This document shows, piece by piece, positions 29,761 to 39,387 of a stretch of 64,000 nt of DNA (positions within the stretch are counted from its first letter, which is position 1; each line of letters opens with the position of its first letter). The notes beneath the pieces were generated by a model, which was not told the origin of the DNA, did not search any database, and saw only the letters and a program-made list of their open reading frames with translations. Both the position numbers and the translations under genes were made by a program. Source of the DNA: Candidatus Dadabacteria bacterium (GTDB lineage: Bacteria; Desulfobacterota_D; UBA1144; Nemesobacterales; Nemesobacteraceae); NCBI GenBank assembly GCA_022827275.1, contig JAJDTG010000007.1, positions 1 through 64,000 of the forward strand, written 5' to 3'.

Positions 29761-32046
29761 TTATCTTTGAGGCCAGGTGCTTGGAGCATCTCCCTCGCCC
29801 GGGTGCTGGACATTGAAAAAAACTGTATCCATGTTCGAGTTAAAGGCGGGGCCAGTAGCCTCCGAGTCACTGGGACCTGCCGCTATTCTAAACGCTCTGC
29901 CGTAAGTTGCCGTTGCCTCGTTAACCCCTGGTTGACCAGCCATATTGGAACGGTCTAAGTCTAGATAGTAAAGAGCATCGGCAGTTCCATTTAAGCCATA
30001 GTTCCCGTCAGTTCCAAACCATACTCCTCCGTCTTTATCAAGCATAGCGTTGTCCGGATTGCCGACATCATATGGTCCGTCACCTTCCGTACCGACAAAA
30101 ACGGCATAGAACTTAAATGAAGTTGAATCCTCGGGGGATTGGGGATTTTCTTCATTTACAACGAATATAGAACCTACAGGATCAGGGCGTACAAAGCGAT
30201 CTTCCAGGCTAACCGTTTCCGGCCATAGAACACCATTGTCCTGAAGGGCTGTCGGCCTTCCGTTCTTGGTGAATACGACATATAATTTCGGGCTGCCGCT
30301 CGGATCATTCGGGTTCCATTCTAGATCTTCCGGTCTGTTAAGCTCCATAACGCCAATTTTGTTTGCTGCTGTAAATAAAGCCATTTTAACAAAATTGTCG
30401 TTTGGAAATCCCCCGATTCCATTCCAGTTAACATCTTTTAAGGCTTCTCCTACTCTTTTCCCGGCGCCAAGTGTTGGAGCGTTAGGAGCATAGTCCTCCA
30501 TGTTATTCACGCTCATTCTTATCCACTTCCCCGTACCCGGATTATCCTTGCTGGGAGGGTTCTCCGTATTCGCAAGATTAACCCCGGTTCTGTTATCAAG
30601 ATCGGCGAAATGAGCGACGTACAGGGTGCCTTCATCCAAGAGGGCTCTTACCTGGGCTCTGCTCATTCCATCTGTGTACGCGTCTTTGCTTACCCACTTG
30701 TACACTCTTCCACTTCTTCTGTCGTTGCCTGCATACATGACTATTTTTTTTCCGTTGATCAGCTTCCAGTCTTCATCAACTACCAAAGTTGCGTTTTCCC
30801 ATCTCGCTCTGCCCATGGAACCAAGTTTCCTGTGGCCTAATCCGTCACCACCGCCTGCTGCGCTTTCATAATAATTGCCAGGATCCTGCCCCGGATCTAT
30901 TTCCACGAGAAAACCGTAATAATCTGTATTATGTCTTTCGTGGGGGGTTGAAATTGAACCGAAATCAGACGAAGTGCTGGGTTCAAGTGGCGGATTGATA
31001 TTTGCCCCGGGATCAAAACCTCTGCCTGGAACAAAGACCTGCCTGCTTGTCCAGCATGCTTCAAGGTCTCCATAGGAATATTGGACGTTCTCTTCAGCAG
31101 TTATTACCGTTCCCCACGGAGTCTGTCCGCCTGAGCAGTCGCTGTTAATACCCGGAACGACCCCTTCGGGGAGAGGGCCTCCCTGATCGTCCGTATTTCC
31201 GGGACTGATTTCAAAGCCGGTAACTTTAAGCAACGTATTGCTTGTTGCATCGTATCTCTTGTTGTCGGCGGTTGTATCGACTGTCCACTCTGAATCAGAT
31301 TTAATGACCTTCATCCAGCTTCCCCCGACCTGCTTTTTCCAGTTTCTTATGTAAGCATCAAGGTCCGACTGGCTCCATATATCGGATTCAACATCGTTGG
31401 TGAGAATTCCGAAAAAACTCAGGAACTTGGCGAATGTCAAATGTTGCCCTGTTGGTGCCGAAGTTGCTTTAGGAGAGGAGTTCGAGATGTATTCGTGGTT
31501 TGACCAGACCCATCCTTCAGTGGAACTTCCGTTAAACTGCGGAGCACCGCCTACCCGGTTCCCTGTCCAGCCGGAGTCCCATCCTTCTCCGAAATATGCG
31601 ATATAGTCATTGTTTGCGCCATACCTGAGAGTGCCCGCGGACTCATCAGTTGTAATGGGATCAAGCCATTTTATGACCACATTGTGGGATAAACCGGTGA
31701 TTTGTCTTACCGTATCCGTTGTTGCATTCTCAAGAGGAAATTCAATTCCTTCCGGCAAATTATCTTCCGCGGTTGCCCTGACAAGAGCCTTCACGTAATC
31801 TGCAATGTTATCATACGAGGTCTCTCCGACACTGCCATTGTCAAGCTTTACTGCAACCATGCTTGACAGTGGAACATCTTTTGCTACAGCCTCAGCAGGT
31901 TTTGTTGCCGGAGGGGTAGTCTCCGTTACCTGCTCGGTAGAATCATCATTATTATCAAAACAAGCTGCCATATAAAATGCCAGCATTGGTACTGCGAGAA
32001 ATCCGGCTAAAGCAACGAGCCCAAAATTCCTGTTTTTCCCGAACAT
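29761..32046 (-). CDS. PhoX-family (DUF839) phosphatase-like lipoprotein
   Basis: This 761-residue protein is of the PhoX/DUF839 family, whose studied members are calcium- and iron-dependent alkaline phosphatases. The signal ends MAAC, a lipobox, so it is probably a lipoprotein; many PhoX are Tat-exported instead and I see no twin arginine. Family motifs: WSNHEYIS, QTPWGTVITAEENVQ, GRARWENATLVVDE, and GNDRRSGRVYKWVS. Further propeller-like repeats follow (FAADLDN-like, DGVWFGTDG). Start ATG has AAGGAGGA 8 nt upstream. A gene for a dihaem lipoprotein lies next. A phosphate-scavenging role is plausible but substrate is unproven. Confidence 0.83.
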   Translation of the reverse strand: MFGKNRNFGLVALAGFLAVPMLAFYMAACFDNNDDSTEQVTETTPPATKPAEAVAKDVPLSSMVAVKLDNGSVGETSYDNIADYVKALVRATAEDNLPEGIEFPLENATTDTVRQITGLSHNVVIKWLDPITTDESAGTLRYGANNDYIAYFGEGWDSGWTGNRVGGAPQFNGSSTEGWVWSNHEYISNSSPKATSAPTGQHLTFAKFLSFFGILTNDVESDIWSQSDLDAYIRNWKKQVGGSWMKVIKSDSEWTVDTTADNKRYDATSNTLLKVTGFEISPGNTDDQGGPLPEGVVPGINSDCSGGQTPWGTVITAEENVQYSYGDLEACWTSRQVFVPGRGFDPGANINPPLEPSTSSDFGSISTPHERHNTDYYGFLVEIDPGQDPGNYYESAAGGGDGLGHRKLGSMGRARWENATLVVDEDWKLINGKKIVMYAGNDRRSGRVYKWVSKDAYTDGMSRAQVRALLDEGTLYVAHFADLDNRTGVNLANTENPPSKDNPGTGKWIRMSVNNMEDYAPNAPTLGAGKRVGEALKDVNWNGIGGFPNDNFVKMALFTAANKIGVMELNRPEDLEWNPNDPSGSPKLYVVFTKNGRPTALQDNGVLWPETVSLEDRFVRPDPVGSIFVVNEENPQSPEDSTSFKFYAVFVGTEGDGPYDVGNPDNAMLDKDGGVWFGTDGNYGLNGTADALYYLDLDRSNMAGQPGVNEATATYGRAFRIAAGPSDSEATGPAFNSNMDTVFFNVQHPGEGDAPSTWPQR

Positions 32047-32213
32047 AATATTCCTCCTTAAAGGTTAGTTAGAGCAACAAAGAATGACGGTTAACAGAAT
32101 GGACAAGAGTATTTAAGAGTCTCTGAAAAGAGAGTTAATTTTCTGCGAAGACGTATTTAGTAGGGCACCTGCAAGGCTCAGACTACGGTTCTTACCGCTC
32201 GGGATTACTAAGA

Positions 32214-33263
32214 CTAGAGGATTCCTGAAACTATTAGGAAACTTATAAGGAGTAGATTAACTATTGCTAGGGGGAAAAGCCTCTTCCAGCCGAGGCTCAT
32301 TACCTGATCGTACCTGAACCTTGGCAAAGTCCATCTTACCCAGATAAACAGGAAGAGTAAGAAAAGGACTTTGCCGATAAACACAGCTGGCGGCAGATAC
32401 CAATGCGTGTTGATATCGATGCCGAACCAGCCCCCAAACGGTAAGGGATACCAACCACCCAAAAACAAACAAGTTATCATGCACGAAGCAACTATCATAT
32501 GAGTATATTCAGCCATGAAAAACATTGCAAATTTCATACTGCTGTATTCGGTGTGATAGCCGGCGACTATCTCGGGCTCGGCTTCCGGCATATCAAACGG
32601 AAGCCTGTTGGTTTCGGCAAACGCGGAAACTACGAAAACCACAAAGCCTATAAAGGACGGGATTAAGAACCACATCTTCTCCTGCGCTTCGATTATGTCC
32701 CCTAGGCGAAGAGAGCCCGTTATGGCGATTACCCCCAGTATGGAGAGGCCCAGAGCGAGTTCATAGCTTATCATCTGCGCCGCGGCCCGCAGGCCTCCCA
32801 GAAGCGAGTACTTGCTGTTAGAACCCCACCCGCCGAGCACCACGCCGTATACGCTGAGCGAACTTATTCCGAGCACGTAGAGAAGGCCGACGTTTATGTC
32901 GGCTATCTGGAACCTTATGAACACTGGATCCTGGAGAAAACCGAACAGATCCGTGTGAACCCCCTTTCCTATGGGAATCACCGCGAGAGCCGCAAGGGCC
33001 GTAACGAGCGCGAACGCCGGGGCCATGATGTACATGGTCTTGTTTGCATTTTTCGGAATTATGTCTTCTTTGAAGATGAACTTGATGCCGTCTGCAAGAG
33101 GTTGGAGCAGTCCCGAGGGACCGACCCTGTTCGGTCCGTAGCGGTCCTGTATGAAGGCGCTTAACCTTCTTTCCGCGAAAGTCAGATAGGCGACAACCGT
33201 CAGGACGACGAAGAAGACAAGCGCTATCTTTGCGACCGCTATTGATATCAGAAGTGGAGTCAT
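32214..33263 (-). CDS. nuoH: NADH-quinone oxidoreductase subunit H
   Basis: This is NuoH (349 residues), the membrane subunit that links the peripheral arm and quinone pocket of complex I. Eight or nine helices are predicted; motifs are FAERRLSAFIQDRYGPNRVGP, LQPLADGIKFIFKED, AFAETNRLPFDMPEAEPEIVAGYHTEYSSMKF (given as the loop) and WTLPRFRYDQVMSLGWK. Its ATG overlaps the nuoG stop by 4 bp (ATGA). The next complex I gene (nuoI) is not downstream; a PhoX gene lies 168 bp further. The nuo genes here are therefore a partial pair. Confidence 0.96.
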   Translation of the reverse strand: MTPLLISIAVAKIALVFFVVLTVVAYLTFAERRLSAFIQDRYGPNRVGPSGLLQPLADGIKFIFKEDIIPKNANKTMYIMAPAFALVTALAALAVIPIGKGVHTDLFGFLQDPVFIRFQIADINVGLLYVLGISSLSVYGVVLGGWGSNSKYSLLGGLRAAAQMISYELALGLSILGVIAITGSLRLGDIIEAQEKMWFLIPSFIGFVVFVVSAFAETNRLPFDMPEAEPEIVAGYHTEYSSMKFAMFFMAEYTHMIVASCMITCLFLGGWYPLPFGGWFGIDINTHWYLPPAVFIGKVLFLLFLFIWVRWTLPRFRYDQVMSLGWKRLFPLAIVNLLLISFLIVSGIL

Positions 33264-34867
33264 CTGCCCGCGCCGTGTTCAAGAACTTTTCCGACGGTAC
33301 CTATCCTGTCGTAGCTGATCCCCGCGTATCCGGGGATCTTGAGGCTTATGTCATCCATCACGTCCGATGCGGAGCCGTAGCTGAAAAGGGCCTTGTCGAG
33401 CCGCTCCCCGATCATGCACAGTATCTCCCATCCCGGCTTTGCATTCCCGGGAGGAGGGATGGCCTTTCCTATTCTCTGAACCCGTCCGGCGTCGTTAGTG
33501 AAAGTCCCGTCTTTTTCATAGGGGCTTGCCGCCGGGAGTATTACGTGTGCGTGTCTCGCGGTCTCGGTCAGCCTGTGGTCGATAACTGCAAGGAAGCTGA
33601 TTTTCTCAAGCGCGCGCGAAAGAGCGTACTTCTCGTGGCTTGAAACCATCTCAAACAGGTCAGCTTCGATGACGACCAAGGTATCGATTTTTCCGGCAAG
33701 CAGTGAGTCCATCGTAGTTTTCGTATCGTTTCCGTCTGCCTGTGTCATGAAATTCCTTGATCCGGCGCTGTTTGGATACGGATCGTTGCTTACGAGGTCG
33801 AATTTTTTCTCTATTTTCTCGGTTCCCGCGGCAGAGATTGCCGGGCAGTCTCCAAGGGTGGATGAAAGCTTCGCCACAAGAAACATCTCCTCGTTCGTAA
33901 GCCTGGCCGATCCCGCGACCGCGCAGGTACCCGCGCCGCCCGACCTTATTCCCGAGAGCCTGGCCCCGACGCTGTTAACAGCGTTTTCCCAGGAGGCTAT
34001 TTCGTAGTCCCCGTTGCTTTTCATTATGGGATCTTTAAGCCTTGTTGACTCCTGGACATCCTTGTAATCGAATCTTCCCCTGTCGCATATCCAGTGTCCG
34101 TTAACTTCCTCGTTTATTCTCGGGCGTATGCGGGAGACCTTCCCTTTTCTTGGGTCGACGCCCACTGTAATGTTGCACCCGGTGCTGCAGAGGGAACACA
34201 CGGAGTCCGTGAATTCCATGTACCAGACCCTCTCTTCGTGAAGAGTGTTCTTGGGAAGTAGCGCTCCGACCGGACAGATGTCGATTACGTTTCCGGCAAG
34301 CTCGTTATTAAGCGTTTTCCCGGGGAAAACTGAGATTTTCTTCCGAAATCCCCTTCCCGTGGTTCCAAGTTCGTGGGTTTTTGTCACCTCATCCGTGAAA
34401 CGCACGCACCTGGTGCACATGATGCATCTGTTGGCGTCGTACATTATGCGGTCGCTCAGGTAGCTTTTCTGCCTTACCTTCTTGTTTTCGGGACCGCCGA
34501 CCCTGCTGTAGCCGGGACCGTGGTCGAAAGTGGTCATCTGGAGCGGGCATTCTCCGCCCTTGTCGCATATGGGGCAGTCAAGCGGGTGGTTAATGAGCGT
34601 GAACTCAACGGCCGCCTTTCTGGCCTCAAAAGCTTTTTCGGTGTCCGTCTTGACGACGAGGCCGTCTCTTACGGTCGTGTTGCACGCGGGGAGCACCTTG
34701 GGAACGCCTTCCACTTCCACGAGGCACTGCCTGCACTGGGCGACCACGCTCAGCGAAGGGTGATAGCAGAAGTGAGGAATCTCTATCCCGGCTACCGCGG
34801 CGGCCTGGATGACGTTCATTCCGTCGTCCACATCAAGTTCGATTCCGTCGATGGTTATCTTGGGCAT
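33260..34867 (-). CDS. nuoG: NADH-quinone oxidoreductase subunit G
   Basis: This is a 535-residue NuoG of the peripheral arm. Iron-sulfur sites in order: [2Fe-2S] with CYHPSLSVVAQCRQC and a later Cys; the His/Cys cluster CPICDKGGECPLQ; a 4Fe ferredoxin pair CIMCTRCVRF and CPVGAL; and a further CSLCSTGC that opens the molybdopterin-oxidoreductase-like part. The C-terminal part is much shorter than the roughly 900 residues of E. coli NuoG, as in several other lineages. The ATGA overlap couples it to nuoH. Confidence 0.95.
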   Translation of the reverse strand: MPKITIDGIELDVDDGMNVIQAAAVAGIEIPHFCYHPSLSVVAQCRQCLVEVEGVPKVLPACNTTVRDGLVVKTDTEKAFEARKAAVEFTLINHPLDCPICDKGGECPLQMTTFDHGPGYSRVGGPENKKVRQKSYLSDRIMYDANRCIMCTRCVRFTDEVTKTHELGTTGRGFRKKISVFPGKTLNNELAGNVIDICPVGALLPKNTLHEERVWYMEFTDSVCSLCSTGCNITVGVDPRKGKVSRIRPRINEEVNGHWICDRGRFDYKDVQESTRLKDPIMKSNGDYEIASWENAVNSVGARLSGIRSGGAGTCAVAGSARLTNEEMFLVAKLSSTLGDCPAISAAGTEKIEKKFDLVSNDPYPNSAGSRNFMTQADGNDTKTTMDSLLAGKIDTLVVIEADLFEMVSSHEKYALSRALEKISFLAVIDHRLTETARHAHVILPAASPYEKDGTFTNDAGRVQRIGKAIPPPGNAKPGWEILCMIGERLDKALFSYGSASDVMDDISLKIPGYAGISYDRIGTVGKVLEHGAGR

Positions 34868-34930
34868 AGAGAGGGCTCAAGGGAAAAAACGATTAGCGTA
34901 AATACTATCAGAGAAAGTGCTTTTGACAAG

Positions 34931-35146
34931 TCAGGCGTTCTCGTTCTTTTCGGGCGCCTGGAACTTGGTTTTCTCGTCAAAATCGTCTTCAAATTCTATA
35001 TTCTTTTTTATATCATCCTTGGCTCTCTGGAGCTCTCTTATTCCCCTTCCGAGAGTCCTTGCGACTTTTGGGAGCTCCTTGGGCCCTAGAACCACAAGGG
35101 CGATAAAAAGTATTATGAGTAATTCAGCCGTGCCAAGTCCGAACAT
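34931..35146 (-). CDS. tatA: Twin-arginine translocase subunit TatA
   Basis: This is a 71-residue TatA: MFGLGTAELLIILFIALVV helix, the hinge GPKELPKVARTLG, then an amphipathic helix and an acidic tail. Start ATG 35146 follows GGAG by 9 nt; an in-frame TTG at 35161 is possible but lacks conservation. It forms pores for folded proteins. tatC is not in view. Confidence 0.92.
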   Translation of the reverse strand: MFGLGTAELLIILFIALVVLGPKELPKVARTLGRGIRELQRAKDDIKKNIEFEDDFDEKTKFQAPEKNENA

Positions 35147-35188
35147 GGTTGCTTTCTCCAATATCTAAATATAACCAAAACCGGGAAC

Positions 35189-36421
35189 CTAAGTAGCGAT
35201 TTTGTCAGTTTTTTTTGAGGGGGTCTTTATAAGAAGCGTTATTAAGGCCGTCAAGAAAGACGCTGCCATCGCCACGATAAGGGAATTCTGGTAGCTCTGG
35301 GTCATATCGAAGAGAAGTCCCGAGATGAGGGGACCGCTGATCGCGGCGAGGGAGAATCCGGTGCCGAAAACACCGAAGATGCTTCCAAGTGACTTAAGTC
35401 CGTAGAATCTTCCCAGTATAGTCGGAAACATCGGTACCCATCCGCTGTAGAAAAGGCCGAACAGAAAGCCGAACAGATAAAGCGACCATACCTCCACGAC
35501 CGACAGAATCAGTATTATTGAACATGCCTGGAGGAAATAGCAGACAAACAGTATGCGCACATCCTTCAATATATTGGCTACCACTCCCGAGAAGAAAATC
35601 CGTCCGATAATGCTTCCGACCCCTATGAATGCGGGTGCACCGGCCGCCACAAGCGGCGTTATTCCCGCCCCTACCGAGAAGTTGAAAAGGTTAACGACAA
35701 TAATGAGGAAAGTGTTAAACCCGAAGAAGAAGGCAGCGTACATAAGCCAGAAGCTTGAGTGCGAAAACGCTTGCTTCGGACTCCAGTCGGAAGCCCCCTT
35801 CTGTTCCGCCGTATCTTCCGAGTTCTCTCCGTATGCCTTCAGGTTCATGTCTTCTGGGTGGCTTTTCACCAGAAACGCGGAACAGAGTATCACGGTGAAA
35901 ATTATGGAGATATAAACAAGGGCGCGCTCGTAACCGAATGATTCTATGAGCCAGGTGGTAAGCGGGTTTACCACCAGCCCGCTTACCGGAACCCCTGCCG
36001 TGGCGATTCCTATGGCAAGCGCCCTTTTCTTAACAAACCACCTGCTGATAATTGTAACGGGCAGTATGTAAAGAAATCCGTCTCCTATTCCCACCATTAC
36101 GCTGTAGGTCAGATAGAGTTCCCAGGTGGTCTGGGCATAAGCGGAGAGAAGAAAGCCAAATGCTCCTACAAGCCCTCCAAAGAAAGTGAGGTACCTCGCG
36201 TCGTGGGTGTCTATAAGCCTCCCCGCGAACACGAACGAAAAGGCCATGCACACGCATCTCAGGGAAAAAAATGACGACCCGGCAGCGGTGGAGAGACCGA
36301 AAGCTTCGTTCAGGTAAGGGAGAAATATCCCGAACGAGTAAAGAACCATCCCGTCAAGCGTTATGAGCAGGTGTCCCGCTAATACTATGATCCATCCGTA
36401 AAAAATTCTGTTTCTAAGCAT
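35189..36421 (-). CDS. MFS transporter, oxalate/formate-antiporter-like
   Basis: This is a 410-residue major facilitator with twelve predicted helices. The start FYGWIIVLAGHLLITLDGMVLYSFGIFLPYL is shared by the OFA group, which includes oxalate/formate and monocarboxylate carriers. The loop between helices 2 and 3 has AGRLIDTHDARYL. Substrate cannot be deduced; a carboxylate is the best guess. hisS lies upstream and tatA downstream on the same strand with short gaps. Confidence 0.83.
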   Translation of the reverse strand: MLRNRIFYGWIIVLAGHLLITLDGMVLYSFGIFLPYLNEAFGLSTAAGSSFFSLRCVCMAFSFVFAGRLIDTHDARYLTFFGGLVGAFGFLLSAYAQTTWELYLTYSVMVGIGDGFLYILPVTIISRWFVKKRALAIGIATAGVPVSGLVVNPLTTWLIESFGYERALVYISIIFTVILCSAFLVKSHPEDMNLKAYGENSEDTAEQKGASDWSPKQAFSHSSFWLMYAAFFFGFNTFLIIVVNLFNFSVGAGITPLVAAGAPAFIGVGSIIGRIFFSGVVANILKDVRILFVCYFLQACSIILILSVVEVWSLYLFGFLFGLFYSGWVPMFPTILGRFYGLKSLGSIFGVFGTGFSLAAISGPLISGLLFDMTQSYQNSLIVAMAASFLTALITLLIKTPSKKTDKIAT

Positions 36422-36463
36422 AGGTTCTTTGTGTGAAAACGGGATTTCGCCGTCGCGGGCGAA

Positions 36464-37747
36464 TCAGAGAAGTTTCCGAAAATCGCCGTGTCCCCCAAGG
36501 GCGGCGAGTTTTTCGAGGGGAATTGTCTTTTCCTCTCCGGTTTTCATGTTGCGAAGCGAAAAGACTTCTCTCCGAAGCTCATCCTCCCCGATAATTATGG
36601 AGTACGCAGCCCCGGTCCTGTTCGCTCTTCTCATCTGGCTTTTTAAGCTTTTGTTTTCGTATTCGGTCTCAACGCGCATGCCCTTTTTCCTCAGGCCATC
36701 GGCTATTTTCGCCGCTTCCCCTCTGGCCTCATCACCGATATGGATAACGCACACGAGCTGTTTTTTCCCCGGAGAATTTCTCCGCGTCCCGGTTTTTTCA
36801 AGCAGAAGCAGTATCCTCTCAAGCCCGATCGCAAAGCCCACTGCGGGAGTTCCCGGTCCTCCCATCCGCTCCACCAGAAGGTCGTATCTTCCTCCGGCGG
36901 CCACGGCGTTCTGGGAACCGAGCTTGTCCGTCGTTATCTCGAAGACGGTGTCTGTGTAGTAATCAAGTCCTCTCACTATCCTGGGGTTGAGTCTGTAGGG
37001 TATCGATTTTTCCCCAAGAGAGAATTTAAGTGCGTCCAGATGCTCACCGCTTTCTTTCGAAAGATAATCCAGGATAGAGAAGGGGATCTCCGAAGTTGCC
37101 TCGCGGCATATTTCGGTTTTGCAGTCAAGTATGCGAAGGGGGTTCGTGCCGAGTCTGTTCTGGCAGTTCTCGCAAAGAGAGTTCTTGTTCGGGGAAAGAA
37201 AGTCCGTAAGGGCTTTTTTGTACTGCTCGCGTTCAGCGGGCTTTCCTATCGAGTTAAGCTCAAGTTCCACGTGATCTGAGAGCCCGAGTTCCGTGATCGC
37301 AAGCCAGAGCATCGCGATTATCTCTGAATCTGCAAGGGGGTCACTGGAACCGAAAAGCTCGGCTCCTATCTGGCTAAAGCTTCTCTGTCTTCCCTCCTGG
37401 GGTTTTTCGTGCCTGAACATCTCTCCCGAGTAGTAAAGCTTCGTCACGGGCGACTTTCTGTGAAGGGAATGCTCGATAAAGGCCCTTACAACTCCCGCCG
37501 TCCCCTCGGGCCTCATCGAGACCCACTCTCCGCCCTTGGTCTCGAATGTGTACATCTCCTTCTGGACGATGTCGGTGGTGTCGCCGAGACCCGTTGAGTA
37601 GACCCCGGAGAGTTCCAGAATCGGAATGATTATCTCGGAAAAACCGAAGCGCTCGAACACTTCTTTGGTCTTGCTCTCTACGAGCCGCAGTTTTTCCGTT
37701 TCGGGGTGAAATGTGTCCTTGAATCCGTGAAGACGGGCCGCTTTCAT
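36464..37747 (-). CDS. hisS: Histidyl-tRNA synthetase
   Basis: This is HisS of 427 residues, a class II enzyme. Motif 1 region: LRLVESKTKEVFERFGFSEIIIP; motif 2: LYYSGEMFRHEKPQEGRQRSF (core FRHE); histidine motifs LVRGLDYYTDTVFE-like (RGLDYYTDTVFEI) and AVAAGGRYD; motif 3 PAVGFAIGLERI. C-terminal anticodon-binding domain at about residues 330-427. It is complete. Upstream lie the 3' hairpins of another minus-strand gene, so it likely has its own promoter around 37760-37890. Confidence 0.97.
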   Translation of the reverse strand: MKAARLHGFKDTFHPETEKLRLVESKTKEVFERFGFSEIIIPILELSGVYSTGLGDTTDIVQKEMYTFETKGGEWVSMRPEGTAGVVRAFIEHSLHRKSPVTKLYYSGEMFRHEKPQEGRQRSFSQIGAELFGSSDPLADSEIIAMLWLAITELGLSDHVELELNSIGKPAEREQYKKALTDFLSPNKNSLCENCQNRLGTNPLRILDCKTEICREATSEIPFSILDYLSKESGEHLDALKFSLGEKSIPYRLNPRIVRGLDYYTDTVFEITTDKLGSQNAVAAGGRYDLLVERMGGPGTPAVGFAIGLERILLLLEKTGTRRNSPGKKQLVCVIHIGDEARGEAAKIADGLRKKGMRVETEYENKSLKSQMRRANRTGAAYSIIIGEDELRREVFSLRNMKTGEEKTIPLEKLAALGGHGDFRKLL

Positions 37748-37899
37748 AGTACGTTTTCCCGGGTGAGCAGTTATCCCCGCGGGTTGGTTAAGGTTATACG
37801 CTCTTCAGTCAAAAATAAAGTTCCTGATGCCGGAGAGCGCACTTCTGGAAGTACATGGGAGGAAGGTCGGAGAATGCGGCTGGCAGGCTTTAAACCTCG

Positions 37900-37970
37900 G
37901 GAGGTCGGTGTTTTTGACCGACCTCCTGAAACTGTTGTTTTCCCAAGCCCGCTGCGGGCAGCGCGGGCTT
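37900..37970 (-). terminator. Two hairpins after the binding-lipoprotein gene
   Basis: AAGCCCGC/GCGGGCTT (37945-37970) lies 14 nt after the stop at 37984. A second, perfect 10-bp stem GGAGGTCGGT/ACCGACCTCC (37900-37926) follows. Neither has a T run directly after it on the minus strand. They may act as a terminator pair or RNA 3'-end stabiliser. Confidence 0.45.
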
Positions 37971-37983
37971 ATCTCTGAGGGAA

Positions 37984-39249
37984 TTAATTCGTATTCACTT
38001 CTTCGCCTTCAAAATTAAGATATATTCTTTGCGGTACACCCTGAGCATCGTATGTATCAACCGCGTAGAGTCCATCTTCTATGTCTCCGTTTTCATTGAG
38101 CTCGATCGGGCCCGAAAGTCCTTCATAGTCAATGTCGTCATTAATCGTGGTTTCATCCGTAAGCGCCGCGGCGCAGGTAGCGTAACTGTGGCACTTTGCT
38201 CCACCTCTCGTGACCTCCTGGATTTTGGAAACATAAACAGAGGGGTCGTTGCTTCCGGCGCTTAAGGCCGCAAGGCGGAGTATGACCACCGTATCGTAGA
38301 CATGCGCTGTATAGTCACTGTAATTGAACCGCTCTTTAAATTCTTCAAGCCTCTTGCCCGGAGGTGGCGTCGAAATTACCTGCTTGAACCCTTCAATTTC
38401 ACCGTTTTCTTCTTCCACATGCGGAAAAAGGCCGCTCGTAAACACGAGCCCGTCCCCGACGTAATACCCGGTTCCCTCGGGGATCACCGAAGAATCAAGC
38501 AGACCTCTGATTATCTCTCCTCCCTCACTAAAAACAAGCAGCACTATAGATTCTACGTCCGGGATTTGTTGCACTGCAGCCTCGACATCAGAAACCACGG
38601 CGGCAGCTGAAGAAACGGGGTCAGAACTGTAGCTGACGACCTCGACCTGTCTGCCGTCAGACATTATCGCTTCTTTGGTATGCTCCGCAAGGGCTTTTCC
38701 CCATGCGTCATCACGATTCACTATAACCACATTTCCCTGAGTCTGCCTCGCCAGTATTGGTGCCTGAAAGAGATCGGAGGGGGATACTCTGAAGAAAAAA
38801 TGCTGATTGCCGCCGTCCACAAGTTCTTTGTTCATATCGGTAAGTGTAGGAGAAGTGGCCGAGGGCGAAATAGCAACCATTTGATTCTCGCTTAGAAGAG
38901 GATGAATCGCTACGGAATCCGAGGAGTATGAAGGTCCCACTATACCGTGGACACCCATTTCAAGAAGCCCCATCGCGCTTGCGGCCGCTTCACCCGCTCC
39001 CGCCTGATAAGAGTTTCCACTTATAATCTCTACATTTCCCCCTGCCTTGTTAATGTCTCCTTTCGCGATATCCACGGCCTCTATAAGAGGCAAGTTGAAA
39101 TCTTCGTCTTCAGCCAGGAGCGTTCCTATACAGAAAGTTTCCGCACAGTCCACTCCTGCCTCTTCGTCGTCAAAGCACCCCGAAGAGAATATTCCCACAA
39201 GAACCAAAAGCAGGACAGAACCTAAAATGCTTAGTCTTTCCACAACCAT
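37984..39249 (-). CDS. ABC transporter substrate-binding lipoprotein, LivJ-like
   Basis: This periplasmic binding lipoprotein of about 421 residues belongs to the branched-chain amino acid/amide group (type I fold). It has signal and lipobox FSSGC. Features: IGTLLAEDEDFNLPLIEAVDIAKGDIN, GIVGPSYSSDSVAIHPLLSEN-type ligand loop, VAISPSATSPTLTD, FFRVSPSDLFQAPILA and a DAWGKALAEH motif. Start ATG 39249 has GGAGGT 5 nt upstream; the longer frame is rejected. No permease or ATPase genes are nearby, so it may serve a remote transporter or sense a ligand. Confidence 0.85.
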   Translation of the reverse strand: MVVERLSILGSVLLLVLVGIFSSGCFDDEEAGVDCAETFCIGTLLAEDEDFNLPLIEAVDIAKGDINKAGGNVEIISGNSYQAGAGEAAASAMGLLEMGVHGIVGPSYSSDSVAIHPLLSENQMVAISPSATSPTLTDMNKELVDGGNQHFFFRVSPSDLFQAPILARQTQGNVVIVNRDDAWGKALAEHTKEAIMSDGRQVEVVSYSSDPVSSAAAVVSDVEAAVQQIPDVESIVLLVFSEGGEIIRGLLDSSVIPEGTGYYVGDGLVFTSGLFPHVEEENGEIEGFKQVISTPPPGKRLEEFKERFNYSDYTAHVYDTVVILRLAALSAGSNDPSVYVSKIQEVTRGGAKCHSYATCAAALTDETTINDDIDYEGLSGPIELNENGDIEDGLYAVDTYDAQGVPQRIYLNFEGEEVNTN

Positions 39250-39387
39250 ATACCTCCAAATAAAGTATGTATTGCCATCACCGAATCTCAGATCCATTGA
39301 CGTACTTTACGATTATACACTAGAACAGGACTGAACGGTCCATTTTTTTGCTATGATCTATATATTGGGTAACCAGAAAAGGAGAGG

